DNA of 64,000 bases from Fictibacillus terranigra (lineage in GTDB: Bacteria > Bacillota > Bacilli > Bacillales > Fictibacillaceae). Positions 36,142-44,666 of this stretch are shown here, one piece after another. The stretch's first letter is position 1. Each line of letters begins with the position of its first letter. Location of the stretch: positions 1 through 64,000 of the forward strand of contig NZ_JAUHLN010000002.1 in the NCBI RefSeq assembly GCF_030412265.1, in the 5' to 3' direction. The translations under genes were made by a program, and so were the position numbers. The notes under the pieces were generated by a model that worked only from the letters and a program-made list of their open reading frames with translations, made no database searches and was not told where the DNA came from.

Positions 36142-37271
36142 AAGTAGTTATCGCACCGGATTCATTTAAAGAAAGTTTAGCCGCAGATGAAGTAGCTAAA
36201 GCCATTCGTGCCGGCTTTGAGAGCATTTTTCCCGAAGCCGATTATCATTTGCTCCCCATAGCAGATGGCGGGGAAGGAACCATTCATGCGTTGGCTTCCA
36301 CGAATGACACCGAAATTGAAAGTATTTCTGTAACGGGGCCTCTTGGTGAACCTGTTCAAGCGAAAATAGCTTTAACCCCTGATGGTAAAAAGGCGTTTAT
36401 AGAAATGGCCGAAGCTTGTGGATTACATCTCGTACCTGCTGATCGGCGCAATCCATTACAAACCACGTCTTATGGTGTAGGAGAGTTGATACGGCATGCC
36501 ATGGATCGAGGGGCTAAAGAACTCATTATTGGGGTAGGCGGCAGCGCTACAAATGATGGTGGAATTGGAATGGCTTCTGCACTGGGCTATCAGTTTTTTG
36601 ATCTAGCCGGAACGGCAGCAAAGGGCACCGGCCAGGATCTTTTTCAGATTAAATCTATGACTGATGTTCATCGTGATAAACGCTTGGATGATGTAAACAT
36701 AACCATTGCAGCAGACGTGGATAATCCTTTAACAGGCCTAAAGGGTGCCACCTATGTGTATGGTCCCCAAAAAGGGCTGCCCGAAGAAAGTTTAGAAGAA
36801 ACGGATCAGGCGATGGGTCAATTCTATGAAATGGCAGAGAACCGTTTAGGCAAGCATGTCTCTACTGTGCCAGGCAGTGGTGCAGGGGGAGGTTTTGCAG
36901 CAGGGCTGTTGCTGTTTGCAAACGCGAAACTGAAAAAGGGAATCGAACTGGTACTCGAAGAATTAGATCTTAAGGGTATCTGTCATGATGCTGACCTTGT
37001 CATTACCGGGGAAGGAAGAATAGATGGCCAAACGTTATACGGTAAAGCGCCGATCGGTGTTGCGTCTTGTGCTCCTCTCCATGCTAGAGTCATAGCGATT
37101 TGCGGCAGTGTCGGTGAAGGCAGTGAAGTCCTTTACAGCCATGGTATCGATGCAATCTTTCCTACGATTCCGGCGCTATTGTCAACAGAATCGATAATGA
37201 GCAGCTCGTTTCCCAATATACAGAGAACAGCTCGTAATATCGCAGCTCTGCTTCGAAGAGAAAGGGAGTAA
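36138..37271 (+). CDS. glxK: Glycerate kinase
   Basis: A 377-residue kinase of the GlxK/GarK family (glycerate to phosphoglycerate with ATP). Recognisable stretches are MKVVIAPDSFKESLAADEVA, LLPIADGGEGTIHAL, GVGGSATNDGGIGMA, ADVDNPLTGLKGATYVYGPQ, PGSGAGGGFAAGLL and LVITGEGRIDGQTLYGKAP. The ATG overlaps the GH65 stop. This gene is not part of the E. coli ycj operon as I know it, and its insertion between the ycjT and ycjU equivalents suggests that the imported glycoside yields D-glycerate. Confidence 0.93.
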   Translation: MKVVIAPDSFKESLAADEVAKAIRAGFESIFPEADYHLLPIADGGEGTIHALASTNDTEIESISVTGPLGEPVQAKIALTPDGKKAFIEMAEACGLHLVPADRRNPLQTTSYGVGELIRHAMDRGAKELIIGVGGSATNDGGIGMASALGYQFFDLAGTAAKGTGQDLFQIKSMTDVHRDKRLDDVNITIAADVDNPLTGLKGATYVYGPQKGLPEESLEETDQAMGQFYEMAENRLGKHVSTVPGSGAGGGFAAGLLLFANAKLKKGIELVLEELDLKGICHDADLVITGEGRIDGQTLYGKAPIGVASCAPLHARVIAICGSVGEGSEVLYSHGIDAIFPTIPALLSTESIMSSSFPNIQRTARNIAALLRRERE

Positions 37272-37274
37272 GAA

Positions 37275-37973
37275 ATGAAAAAAAGTATGATTGAAGCTGT
37301 AGTATTTGATCTTGATGGTGTCATCACAGATACAGCCCATTATCATTTTTTAGCTTGGAAACAACTAGCCAATGAAATAGGCATTACCATTGACGAGACA
37401 TTTAATGAAATGCTAAAGGGGATCAGCCGGCTGGATTCCCTTGAGTTGATTTTACAATACGGAAATCGGCAACATGACTTTTCCACAGAAGAAAAAGAAG
37501 AAATGGCGAATAAGAAAAATGATCATTACCGTCTTTATTTAAACGACCTGAAACCAGAACATGTATTACCGGGTATTCCTGAGCTGATTCGCAATATTAA
37601 AGCGGAGGGGATTCAGATTGGGCTTGCTTCGGTTTCGAAAAATGCGGGTACCGTCTTAAAGGCATTAGAATTAGAGGCTGCCTTTGATTTTTGTGCGGAT
37701 GCTGCAAAAATAAGTAAATCAAAACCAGATCCGGAAATATTCTTAACCGCATGCAGTGGACTTAGTGCTGACCCTCTAAGGTCTATAGGTATAGAAGATG
37801 CAGTAGCAGGAATTGAATCCATCAAGGCAAGCGGAATGTTTGCAGTAGGGGTAGGCCACACACTACAGGAAGCGGATTTGGTGTTTGAAACGACCAACCA
37901 ATTACAATGGGTCAATATAAAAGAGGAATTTGATCACTGGATAAGTAGATGTGAAACACCGGATAGCTTGTAG
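37275..37973 (+). CDS. pgmB: Beta-phosphoglucomutase (YcjU-like)
   Basis: A 232-residue HAD-family mutase: FDLDGVITDTAHYHFLAWK contains nucleophile Asp12 and acid/base Asp14, the cap-domain GISRLDSLE loop, LASVSKNAGTVLKALEL (motif II) and KSKPDPEIFL with GIEDAVAGIESIKASGM (motifs III/IV). It converts beta-glucose 1-phosphate from the GH65 enzyme to glucose 6-phosphate. Last gene of the operon; its stop codon lies inside the terminator stem. Confidence 0.93.
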   Translation: MKKSMIEAVVFDLDGVITDTAHYHFLAWKQLANEIGITIDETFNEMLKGISRLDSLELILQYGNRQHDFSTEEKEEMANKKNDHYRLYLNDLKPEHVLPGIPELIRNIKAEGIQIGLASVSKNAGTVLKALELEAAFDFCADAAKISKSKPDPEIFLTACSGLSADPLRSIGIEDAVAGIESIKASGMFAVGVGHTLQEADLVFETTNQLQWVNIKEEFDHWISRCETPDSL

Positions 37974-37998
37974 ACCACGGAGTCTACAAGCTTTTTTT
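37965..37998 (+). terminator. Terminator of the ycj-like operon
   Basis: A perfect 11-bp stem, AGCTTGTAGAC (37965-37975) with GTCTACAAGCT (37982-37992), is followed by TTTTTT. Confidence 0.9.
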
Positions 37999-38445
37999 GT
38001 GAAATACATATTCGGCGGGTAACACGTTGGTTCTTTGCAATGTACAGGAGATCAGCAGCAGTGCGAGACTCACTATAATTGAGAGAGAGGGTGAATTATT
38101 ATTTAAAAATAAAGAGAAGGAGTAGATGGCAGGAAGGTAAACCGCTGGGGTAGAGGGTTTTTATAAAAGCCCTTGTGCACTTAAAATAATTTACATTTTT
38201 ACCTTTGTAAAGCGTTTGTGTTTTTGTTTTGTGTAATTTAATGGAAGGACAAACACACTTGGAGTCATAATATAGATTTTTTAATAACGGGTGCTTTTCT
38301 TAAAGATGGTGAAATTTTATTGAACTAAAGGGCAGCATTCCTGTAATGAAGAAAAACGGGGTTTGAGAATAAATATAACCTCCTGAAAAGATGTCCTAAA
38401 GCTCGCCAGCGAGAGGGACAATTTATCTACCAGGAGGCCTTCAAA
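37999..38445. other. Intergenic stretch
   Basis: No gene supported. The last 70 bases before 38446 (with GATGTCC, AGCTCGCCAGCGAGAGG and CCAGGAGGCC) look like the non-coding left end of an IS110-type element. Confidence 0.4.
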
Positions 38446-38739
38446 TTGAATAATAACCAAAATGATAAGATAGCTCAAATCACTTCTCAAACACTGATAA
38501 TAGGGGTAGATATAGCTAAACCCAGGCATTTCGCTCGTGCCCAAGACTTTAGAGGAATGGAGTTCGGAGCACTGTTAGATTTTGAGAATACAAAAGATAG
38601 TTTTATGGGTTTTTTTATGTTACTTAATCCCTTTTCTCATTATCGATCGATTTTTGAACGAAAGATGGATGGAATACAGAATTTGTTAAGTAAAGATAGT
38701 TTACACTTTGCTGTTGTCCTTCTATCAAAGATGCCATAA
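38446..38739 (+). pseudogene. IS110-family transposase, N-terminal fragment
   Basis: TTG start behind CCAGGAGG. Residues 20-60 (TLIIGVDIAKPRHFARAQDF, RGMEFG) are the start of the DEDD-type transposase domain of IS110/IS1111 elements, holding the first catalytic Asp. After about residue 60 the similarity stops, so the element is cut or rearranged; the serine-containing C-terminal domain is missing. No right end was found. An inactive remnant. Confidence 0.7.
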
Positions 38740-39382
38740 ATATACCAGAATTGACAAGACCTATTACTACAATAAAGAACAGTTGTGACATGTTTCATCC
38801 TCCTTGAATTTACCAAAATGTCAGTAGGAGATTCTACTGATCTCGAATCCTAATGTAATCACCCTGTTCAATAAATTATACACGAACATTTGTTCGTATA
38901 AAACATAAAAATCTAAAAATAACCGATTTTCTTCTAACTCCCTGTTCAGTCACTTTGCTCCGTTATGGAAGGTAACATACTAAAGTTTGTGGGGTTTTTA
39001 CAGCTTGTAAGGGACACCGAGGTTGTAAGGCATTTTGCCATGTTTCAAAATCCTTAATGGAATGAAGGCTGTGTGTGTATCTTCAGCGGAAGATACAAGC
39101 CATCGTATAGATAAGGAACGGGGCCGTTAAGGGAATTTCATATCAAAAGACAGTCGTAAAGCTGGTTACAATAAGGGTTATAGTTTGTAAAGTTGTAAAG
39201 AGTTTTTAAAAAAGGTCTGTTTTTGTTCCTTTTTATTTTGCACAGGTGTTAAAATGAATTTCACGCCACCCCTTTTCGACCCTTTCTCTTAGTCCCTTAC
39301 GCTAAGAGAAAGGGTTTTGTCCTTTCAAGAGGACATGAACATAATCACTGGAACCATCTATTACAGAACTTAGAATTATTCG
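38740..39382. other. Gene-poor stretch between IS110 fragment and CBASS relic
   Basis: No open frame with family features. It contains unplaced GC-richer text (about 38990-39180) and a strong hairpin at 39279-39320. Confidence 0.35.
39279..39320 (+). terminator. Strong hairpin terminator
   Basis: A perfect 14-bp stem (39279-39292 against 39302-39315) with a nine-base loop is followed by TTTGTCCTTT. Confidence 0.65.
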
Positions 39383-40080
39383 TTGTCTAATGAAGTTACA
39401 GGAAGACTCGCAGCTGCCGGGAAACTCATCGGTATTGATGTACCGGATCACCTATCATTAATGCGAAGGCTGAACAAAGATCGCGTTAAAACCAAAGAAC
39501 GATGTGTGAGAATTGACTACGCCAATGACCTTGATGTGGATGTGGTTCCTGCGCTTCAAAACGGTGATTGGATTAAGATTCCCTCGAAACGAGACAAGGA
39601 ATGGACAAGTACAAATCCCGCAGGGTTCACCAAGTGGTGCAACGAAATTGAGGCTGAATCCAAACAAGACTTTTCAAGAGTAGCAAAGATCATAAAGTAT
39701 TGGCGTGACCAAAATGTAGGGAAGGGCACCGCGACCAAATCCATATTGTTGACGACGTTGATTGGAAAGTCGTATCAAGACAAAGCATCCATTGCAGAAT
39801 CATTGGTGGAAACCGTTAAAGCGATGATAGCGGACATTGAATGGCTGCTCATGAGCTTATTCAATGACGACGATGTTCCGTATGTAGAGAATCCGTCCCT
39901 TTCTGGTGAAAACTTGGCGAGAAACCGGAACAACAAAAGGCAACACAGTTTCTTAATCGGTTAAAAACGCTAAAAGAAAGCTGTGAAGACGCAATCGCAG
40001 AATGCGATTAGAACAGTTCAATCGAGAAATGGAGAGCCATCTTCGGTTCTTGTTTTCCTTTAGCGGAGAAGTCAGTGCGG
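39383..40080 (+). pseudogene. CD-NTase (CBASS nucleotidyltransferase) relic
   Basis: The open stretch to 39964 reads as the C-terminal two thirds of an SMODS/CD-NTase: CVRIDYANDLDVDVVPALQN carries the third metal-binding Asp region, then WIKIPSKRDKEWTSTNPAGF, DFSRVAKIIKYWRDQN and ENPSLSGENL. A frameshift at about 39915 continues as GEKPEQQKATQFLNRLKTL, then an in-frame TAG (about 40010) and IEKWRAIFGSCFP, the usual C-terminal motif. The N-terminal GS motif with the first two Asp residues is absent. CD-NTases make cyclic oligonucleotides for antiphage CBASS; this copy must be inactive. Confidence 0.72.
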
Positions 40081-40182
40081 GCAAAAAGTATACAGTCGGG
40101 CGGTGTACTGGTGAGTGCCTCTGGAAATTGAACCAGAGTAGTGGGCTACCAATAAAGGAACACCGTTTTTACGGGTAATCGG

Positions 40183-40593
40183 ATGGGAGTCAGGCGTTGG
40201 CGGATCACCCCTCAGTCAAAAGTGTTCGCCCTGCAGAACTTTAAAGTCCAAAAAAAATTCCCCTCCTTCACTCTGTGTAAAGGGGGAGGAGAGGTTTTTT
40301 GGAACGGGACGCTGCAGCCTACTGAAGATTCTTCATTCTATCGGGTGAAAGTAGTGTATAGACGATAGTTTGTACTTAGGTTTGCTGAGTGCAGAACCAC
40401 ATCGGTATCGAGATGGCTCACTATGTTTGTTTGCATTATCCAGATGATGACAGTTACAATCAACGTTCCCTGATCGCGGATACGATCATTCCCTGGACTT
40501 CGGAATGGCTATATTTCTATGAAGCTTGGATCGGTGTCTGGTGGGGGGGAAGAAGCACCACATCATCAAAAATAAAGAGCTGTTAAAAAAGAA
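40183..40593 (+). pseudogene. Bacterial E2-like (CBASS Cap2-short type) relic
   Basis: Three frames combine to VFWNGTLQPTEDSSFYRVKV then VYRR, LSAEPHRYRDGSLCL, HYPDDDSYNQRSLIADTIIP then WTSEWLYFYEAWIGVWWGG, and EEAPHHQK. This is the pattern of ubiquitin-conjugating-like proteins encoded next to CD-NTases in short type II CBASS, with the conserved cysteine in SLCL as the likely active site. Shifts occur near 40367, 40425 and at a run of seven G (40543-40549). Family recall is from motif pattern, not a search. Inactive. Confidence 0.6.
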
Positions 40594-40680
40594 AGGGATG
40601 AATTGGTCGGAGTGGAAAGAAGGAAGAGTGAGAATAAAAGAAGATGGAGTGTTTAAGATACTCTCCATTGACGGCAAATA

Positions 40681-40911
40681 TTGTTATTAGAACAGGGAAT
40701 CAGCTCAATTTTTGTATTCTCCACGTTAAAGAAGGTATTGGATCCTTTGGCTATAAGAACGATTGGGTGCCATCAAAATCGAAACATTATGGAACTAATT
40801 AGCCTTACTCCTATTGAAATACAGAAAGCTGATCATTACTGGTTGGATGTCTCCATCTTTGGGCGAAACCAAAAAAATAAATGGTGGGTAGTCTTACTTT
40901 TACAGTACTAA
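40681..40911 (+). pseudogene. Unidentified fragment, possibly CBASS-associated
   Basis: An open stretch of 76 codons starting with TTG and without a ribosome binding site. Its C-terminal part (NRNIMELISLTPIEIQKADH, YWLDVSIFG, NKWWVVLLLQY) looks like real protein sequence but I do not recognise it. Directly after the CD-NTase/E2 relics it could be the remains of their effector or of an unrelated gene. Confidence 0.3.
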
Positions 40912-40932
40912 TGCTCTTTAAACAGCTCCATT

Positions 40933-41031
40933 CTACTTTCCTTTTGAATAAAATTTCACGATTAGTTTAAAGAGAAATAAAAGTAAAACTCCTCCAAGAC
41001 CTATAAGGCCTACAATCAAAATGGGCAACAT
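40933..41031 (-). CDS. Small membrane peptide, 32 aa
   Basis: ATG at 41031 has GAGGTG eight bases upstream and opens a frame encoding MLPILIVGLIGLGGVLLLFL and then FKLIVKFYSKGK. One glycine-rich membrane helix is followed by a basic tail that should stay in the cytoplasm. Such peptides may be type I toxins, sporulation peptides or regulators of membrane complexes; none can be chosen. It is an isolated gene among relics. Confidence 0.45.
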   Translation of the reverse strand: MLPILIVGLIGLGGVLLLFLFKLIVKFYSKGK

Positions 41032-41080
41032 ATAAACACCTCAACTAAAAAAATATTGAACAAAGAACAAGATAATCAAA

Positions 41081-41114
41081 AACGCTCAACCCAGAAAGAG
41101 GGTGAGCGTTTTTG
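41081..41114. terminator. Hairpin terminator
   Basis: AACGCTC-A-ACCC pairs with GGGT-GAGCGTT (one bulged A), flanked by A-run and T-run, so it could serve both strands. Confidence 0.6.
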
Positions 41115-41720
41115 TTGGTGGTCTTTTCGTCTATATTGTTCGTTAACCAAAATAGAAAGTGGACCTTTAGAACGTTGGTAAGTTTTAACTCCCATGAAAG
41201 AGTAGAAACTGTGAAGACAATTGGCTTGAGCGTGGGAAGAATAGCTCAGGAAATGGTAACAGAGTAATTATTGAAAAATTTAAATCAACCACTGCAGGTT
41301 TCTTTAGTAACTATAAAACTGCCAAAACAGAAAACTGACGCAGCTTTTGGTGTCAGTGGAACAAAAAATTAATATGAAATCATAAACATTAGAACCCGCG
41401 ACTGACGACTCAGCCTCGGTTTTTTTTTATTTTTGGAAACTAAAGCATATGAAAAACAAAAACTGTTCCAATGTAATCAAATTGTAATATTTTTAATGTT
41501 TATACTTCATTCTTTTAATAAATGCCTTCATTAAGGGAAAAACCTTGTTCACATACCATTTAATATAGAAATAAAAAATGAAAATGATGGAAGGAAAATA
41601 AAGTGGAAACATTGACCAGTTTTTTTGAGCAATGATGTGGCAAAGCATAGGAGTAAAGACATATGCACATATCAATTGTACTGAATGTGTATGTGAAAAT
41701 ACCTATAAAGGAGGGATGGA
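41115..41720. other. Upstream region of the gas vesicle cluster
   Basis: No gene supported. A weak hairpin ending in nine T lies at about 41393-41432. A hydrophobic minus-strand frame (41493-41675) has no ribosome binding site. gvpA- and gvpP-like genes, which precede gvpQ in Priestia megaterium, are not found here. Confidence 0.4.
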
Positions 41721-42272
41721 ATGTCTCATTTGAATCAGAAAAAAAGCAGGATATCCAAAGGCATACTAATTGGAGGCATGCTGGCAAGCAGCGCTTTTTT
41801 TGTAATACCTCGGATCAAAACAAAAGCAAAGAGGGGTTTGGCAGCTGTAAAAGTGGCGAAGAATTCCAAAATAAAAGATAAAGCCAAAGAAAAATTGAAA
41901 GAAGAAGCAAAAAACCATTTTAAACATAAGGTTGAGGAAGCGTTTAGGACGAAGGTTAACCATGCCTCAAAAAAGCTGGAGAACGCCACAGAAAAAAATG
42001 CTAAAGAAGTTCATGGCAAAGCAAAACAGGCAAGAGATAAAGTAAGGGACGTTTTATTACACGTTCAGGATAAATTAAAAAACTTAAAGAAAGCGGGGGA
42101 GAAGTTTCAAGAAAAAATCTCTTCCCGCAATAATGGAACCAAGATCAAAAGTGTAAATGATATAAAAGGGACTAATGACATTAAAAGTTCAAACCATATC
42201 AAGAGTTCAACAGGTATTAAAAGCTCCAAAGATATTAAACATGCCCGTGATATGAAAAAAATCAGCTCTTGA
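41721..42272 (+). CDS. gvpQ: Gas vesicle protein GvpQ-like
   Basis: A 183-residue, very basic, Ala/Lys-rich protein: an N-terminal hydrophobic patch (ISKGILIGGMLASSAFFVIP), a long helical region (KVAKNSKIKDKAKEKLKEEA) and a C-terminal run of seven-residue degenerate repeats (DIKGTN, DIKSSN, HIKSST, GIKSSK, DIKHA). Position directly before gvpB and composition suit GvpQ of the P. megaterium cluster; GvpP is an alternative. Role in assembly unknown. AAAGGAGGG box before the ATG. Confidence 0.7.
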   Translation: MSHLNQKKSRISKGILIGGMLASSAFFVIPRIKTKAKRGLAAVKVAKNSKIKDKAKEKLKEEAKNHFKHKVEEAFRTKVNHASKKLENATEKNAKEVHGKAKQARDKVRDVLLHVQDKLKNLKKAGEKFQEKISSRNNGTKIKSVNDIKGTNDIKSSNHIKSSTGIKSSKDIKHARDMKKISS

Positions 42273-42309
42273 TTAGAACCATATTTAAGAGAGAGGAGAA
42301 TGTGTGTAA

Positions 42310-42570
42310 ATGAGTGTTCAAAAAAGTACGGATAGTTCAAGTCTGGCAGAGGTTATTGACCGAATTCTTGATAAAGGTGTCGTTATTGATGTGTTCGCAA
42401 GAGTATCACTCGTAGGAATCGAGTTAATCACAGTGGAAGCAAGAGTGGTAATTGCCAGTGTGGATACTTGGTTGCGATATGCCGAAGCGGTAGGGCTGCT
42501 AAGAGATGAAGTGGAAGAAAAAGGCTTGCCGTCTCAATCAAACGAAAGAAGCAAACAATTCAGCATCTAA
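42310..42570 (+). CDS. gvpB: Gas vesicle structural protein GvpB (GvpA family)
   Basis: An 86-residue shell protein. The hydrophobic core [40 protein letters not shown] then [15 protein letters not shown] is the universal GvpA fold that packs into the ribbed gas vesicle wall. It is the only bona fide GvpA-length structural gene in the window. A hairpin follows that could raise its message level relative to the downstream assembly genes. Confidence 0.95.
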   Translation: MSVQKSTDSSSLAEVIDRILDKGVVIDVFARVSLVGIELITVEARVVIASVDTWLRYAEAVGLLRDEVEEKGLPSQSNERSKQFSI

Positions 42571-42598
42571 TCTAATCATGCAGCTTGGCTCAAATAAT

Positions 42599-42632
42599 AG
42601 TGCCCGGCGCCTCTTTAAAGGTGCCAGGCACT
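42599..42632 (+). promoter_or_regulatory. Intercistronic hairpin after gvpB
   Basis: Left arm 42599-42612 pairs with right arm 42619-42632 (13 pairs including one G-T, one mismatch) around a six-base loop. No T-run follows, so it is better read as an mRNA-protecting or partial attenuating element that favours the abundant shell protein. Confidence 0.6.
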
Positions 42633-42673
42633 TATGAGTCATCTGAAACCTGAACAATGGAGGGGTTGAAAAA

Positions 42674-42940
42674 ATGGAAATCACAAAAGTAATGCAAGCA
42701 GTTACTCGTTTTTTTAAAGAGAATGTAGCCCCGCCACATAAGATTACTTCAGTTGAAGCAACGGATGATGAGGGAGCAAAGGTAATTATGGAAGTATTTG
42801 AAGAAAAGGAATATATGAAGAAATATGCCAAGGACGAAATGGTGGGAGTCTATCAAGTGATTTTAAATAAAAACAACGAAATATTATCCTTTACTAGATT
42901 AAGCGTTCGATATCGAAGCGCTATTGGACAAGAAGCTTAG
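42674..42940 (+). CDS. gvpR: Gas vesicle protein GvpR (GvpO family)
   Basis: An 88-residue protein of the GvpO/GvpR family: MQAVTRFFKENVAPPHKITS, then EATDDEGAKVIMEVFEEKEY and DEMVGVYQVILNKNNEILSF, TRLSVRYRSA. GGAGGGG precedes the ATG. In P. megaterium gvpR sits in the same place; its role is accessory or regulatory in vesicle assembly. Confidence 0.85.
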   Translation: MEITKVMQAVTRFFKENVAPPHKITSVEATDDEGAKVIMEVFEEKEYMKKYAKDEMVGVYQVILNKNNEILSFTRLSVRYRSAIGQEA

Positions 42941-42978
42941 GAGCTATGGGATAGAGCCATTAGAATGGGGGGACTTAA

Positions 42979-43893
42979 ATGGCGGAGAGGAAGGAAAATG
43001 ACATCGTCTCGTCCGGATTATTGCAGAATGATGTAATAAAAGAGGTTATTTCACGTTCACTAAACTACCTTTCGGCAGGATATCCGATACATTTTACAGG
43101 GCCTGCAGGGGTAGGGAAAACATCACTCGCTCTTCTTTTAGCCAAGAAAAGAAGGCGGCCCGTCATGTTGATGCACGGTAATGAAGAGTTATCAAATGAG
43201 GATTTGATCGGGGCGTTTACAGGGTACCACTCTCAAAAGGTAGTCGATAATTTTATTCGTTCCGTTTATAAAAAAGAAGAAAATGTTACGGAAACCTGGA
43301 GTAATGGCAAATTATTAAAGGCAGTAAAAAATGGATATACCCTCATCTATGATGAATTTACTCGGTCTAAGCCTTCCACAAATAATATCTTTCTCTCCAT
43401 TTTAGAGGAACGGATCCTTCCCTTATATGGAACCAAGCAACAAGAACCGTTTATTCGTGTCCATCCAAAGTTTTCCGTAATCTTTACGAGCAATCCAGCT
43501 GAATACGCCGGCGTTCATCAAACACAGGATGCCTTATTAGACAGATTAATCACCATTCCAATTGATTATTCAGATGAAGAGACGGAAGCGGAAATTCTTT
43601 CAAAAAAAACGGGTGTTTCAAAAGAGAAGGCTGCAGGCATTACCAGGATTGTTTCCTCCTTAAGGGAAAAATGTCCTAAAAACAGCCAGCACAGGCCAAG
43701 CTTACGCGCTTCTCTTATGATCGCTACACTAGCTCATGAAGAAGGGATTCCGGTAGACGGGAAAGATGAAGATTTTCAACAATTATGTTTTGACATTTTA
43801 TGGTTTTCTGTATCTAAAGGCTTAGATGAATCGGATCAATCAAAAATAAAAAACATCGTTGAAGATACGTGCAAAGAAATAGAAAGGGAGTGA
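42979..43893 (+). CDS. gvpN: Gas vesicle AAA ATPase GvpN
   Basis: A 304-residue MoxR-type AAA ATPase: Walker A GPAGVGKT (41-48), Walker B TLIYDE (121-126), sensor 1 FTSNP, and arginine-finger region DALLDRLITI. GvpN acts in vesicle growth by remodelling assembly complexes. GGGG-rich box before the ATG; five bases separate its stop from the GvpF start. Confidence 0.95.
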   Translation: MAERKENDIVSSGLLQNDVIKEVISRSLNYLSAGYPIHFTGPAGVGKTSLALLLAKKRRRPVMLMHGNEELSNEDLIGAFTGYHSQKVVDNFIRSVYKKEENVTETWSNGKLLKAVKNGYTLIYDEFTRSKPSTNNIFLSILEERILPLYGTKQQEPFIRVHPKFSVIFTSNPAEYAGVHQTQDALLDRLITIPIDYSDEETEAEILSKKTGVSKEKAAGITRIVSSLREKCPKNSQHRPSLRASLMIATLAHEEGIPVDGKDEDFQQLCFDILWFSVSKGLDESDQSKIKNIVEDTCKEIERE

Positions 43894-43898
43894 AACGG

Positions 43899-44666
43899 GT
43901 GAGCCAATCAACCGGTATATATATATTTTGCAGTATACAAACGAATCAGGAACTGCATCAATTTGGAAAAGCAGTTATAGATGGCGAAGAGAAACAAATA
44001 TTTACCATTCATTATAAGGACTCAGCAATGGTAGCGGCAGAAGTTCCTATGAAAATTTATCATCCGAACAAAGAAAATTTAATGATGCACCAGAAAGTCA
44101 TTGCCTCCGTCATGGCCCAAAACGACACAGTCATTCCAATAAGTTTTGGCAATGTGTTTCATACAAAGGAAGATGTAAAGGTTCTTCTAGAAAATCTATA
44201 TCCTCAGTTCAATAAGTTATTTCCTGAAATTAAAGGAAAAATCGAGCTCGGATTAAAAGTTATCGGCAAAAAAGAATGGCTGGAAAATGAAATTAATAAA
44301 AGTCCTGAAGTAGAAAAAATGAAACAAACCGTTCAAGGCAAGTCAGACAACGCCGGCTTTTATGACCGTATTAAGCTTGGAGGGATGGCTAACCAATTCT
44401 TTGCTTCTCTCCAGGAGGATATTAAAACAGAGATTTTTGAACCATTAAAAGAAGTTGCTGCAGCCTCAGTTGCAAATGAACCCATCGGAGAAACGATGTT
44501 GTTAAACGCTGCATTTTTGATTGATCGGAGCCAAGAGGAACTTTTTGACCAGAAGATAAATGAAGCCTTTGAAAAATGGGACGGCAAAGTTGAATTCAAA
44601 TATTCGGGTCCCTGGCCGGCTTACAATTTTATAAATATAAAACTTAAAGTAGAGGAAAATAAATGA
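43899..44666 (+). CDS. gvpF: Gas vesicle protein GvpF
   Basis: A 255-residue GvpF/GvpL-family protein: TGIYIFCSIQTNQELHQFGK, VPMKIYHPNKENLMMHQKVI, VIPISFGNVFHTKEDV and the C-terminal WDGKVEFKYSGPWPAYNFIN. The family binds GvpA and probably acts as a chaperone or nucleator. I choose the GTG at 43899 behind GGGAG; an earlier in-frame GTG at 43869 would overlap gvpN. It overlaps gvpG by four bases. Confidence 0.92.
   Translation: MSQSTGIYIFCSIQTNQELHQFGKAVIDGEEKQIFTIHYKDSAMVAAEVPMKIYHPNKENLMMHQKVIASVMAQNDTVIPISFGNVFHTKEDVKVLLENLYPQFNKLFPEIKGKIELGLKVIGKKEWLENEINKSPEVEKMKQTVQGKSDNAGFYDRIKLGGMANQFFASLQEDIKTEIFEPLKEVAAASVANEPIGETMLLNAAFLIDRSQEELFDQKINEAFEKWDGKVEFKYSGPWPAYNFINIKLKVEENK

Noticed and set aside
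38990-39180. Possible group II intron or IS remnant
   Set aside because: A few phrases look structured, but no domain V-like hairpin or transposase/reverse-transcriptase reading could be made.
41493-41675. Hydrophobic minus-strand frame upstream of gvpQ
   Set aside because: TTG start without ribosome binding site; hydrophobicity is explained by AT-rich DNA.
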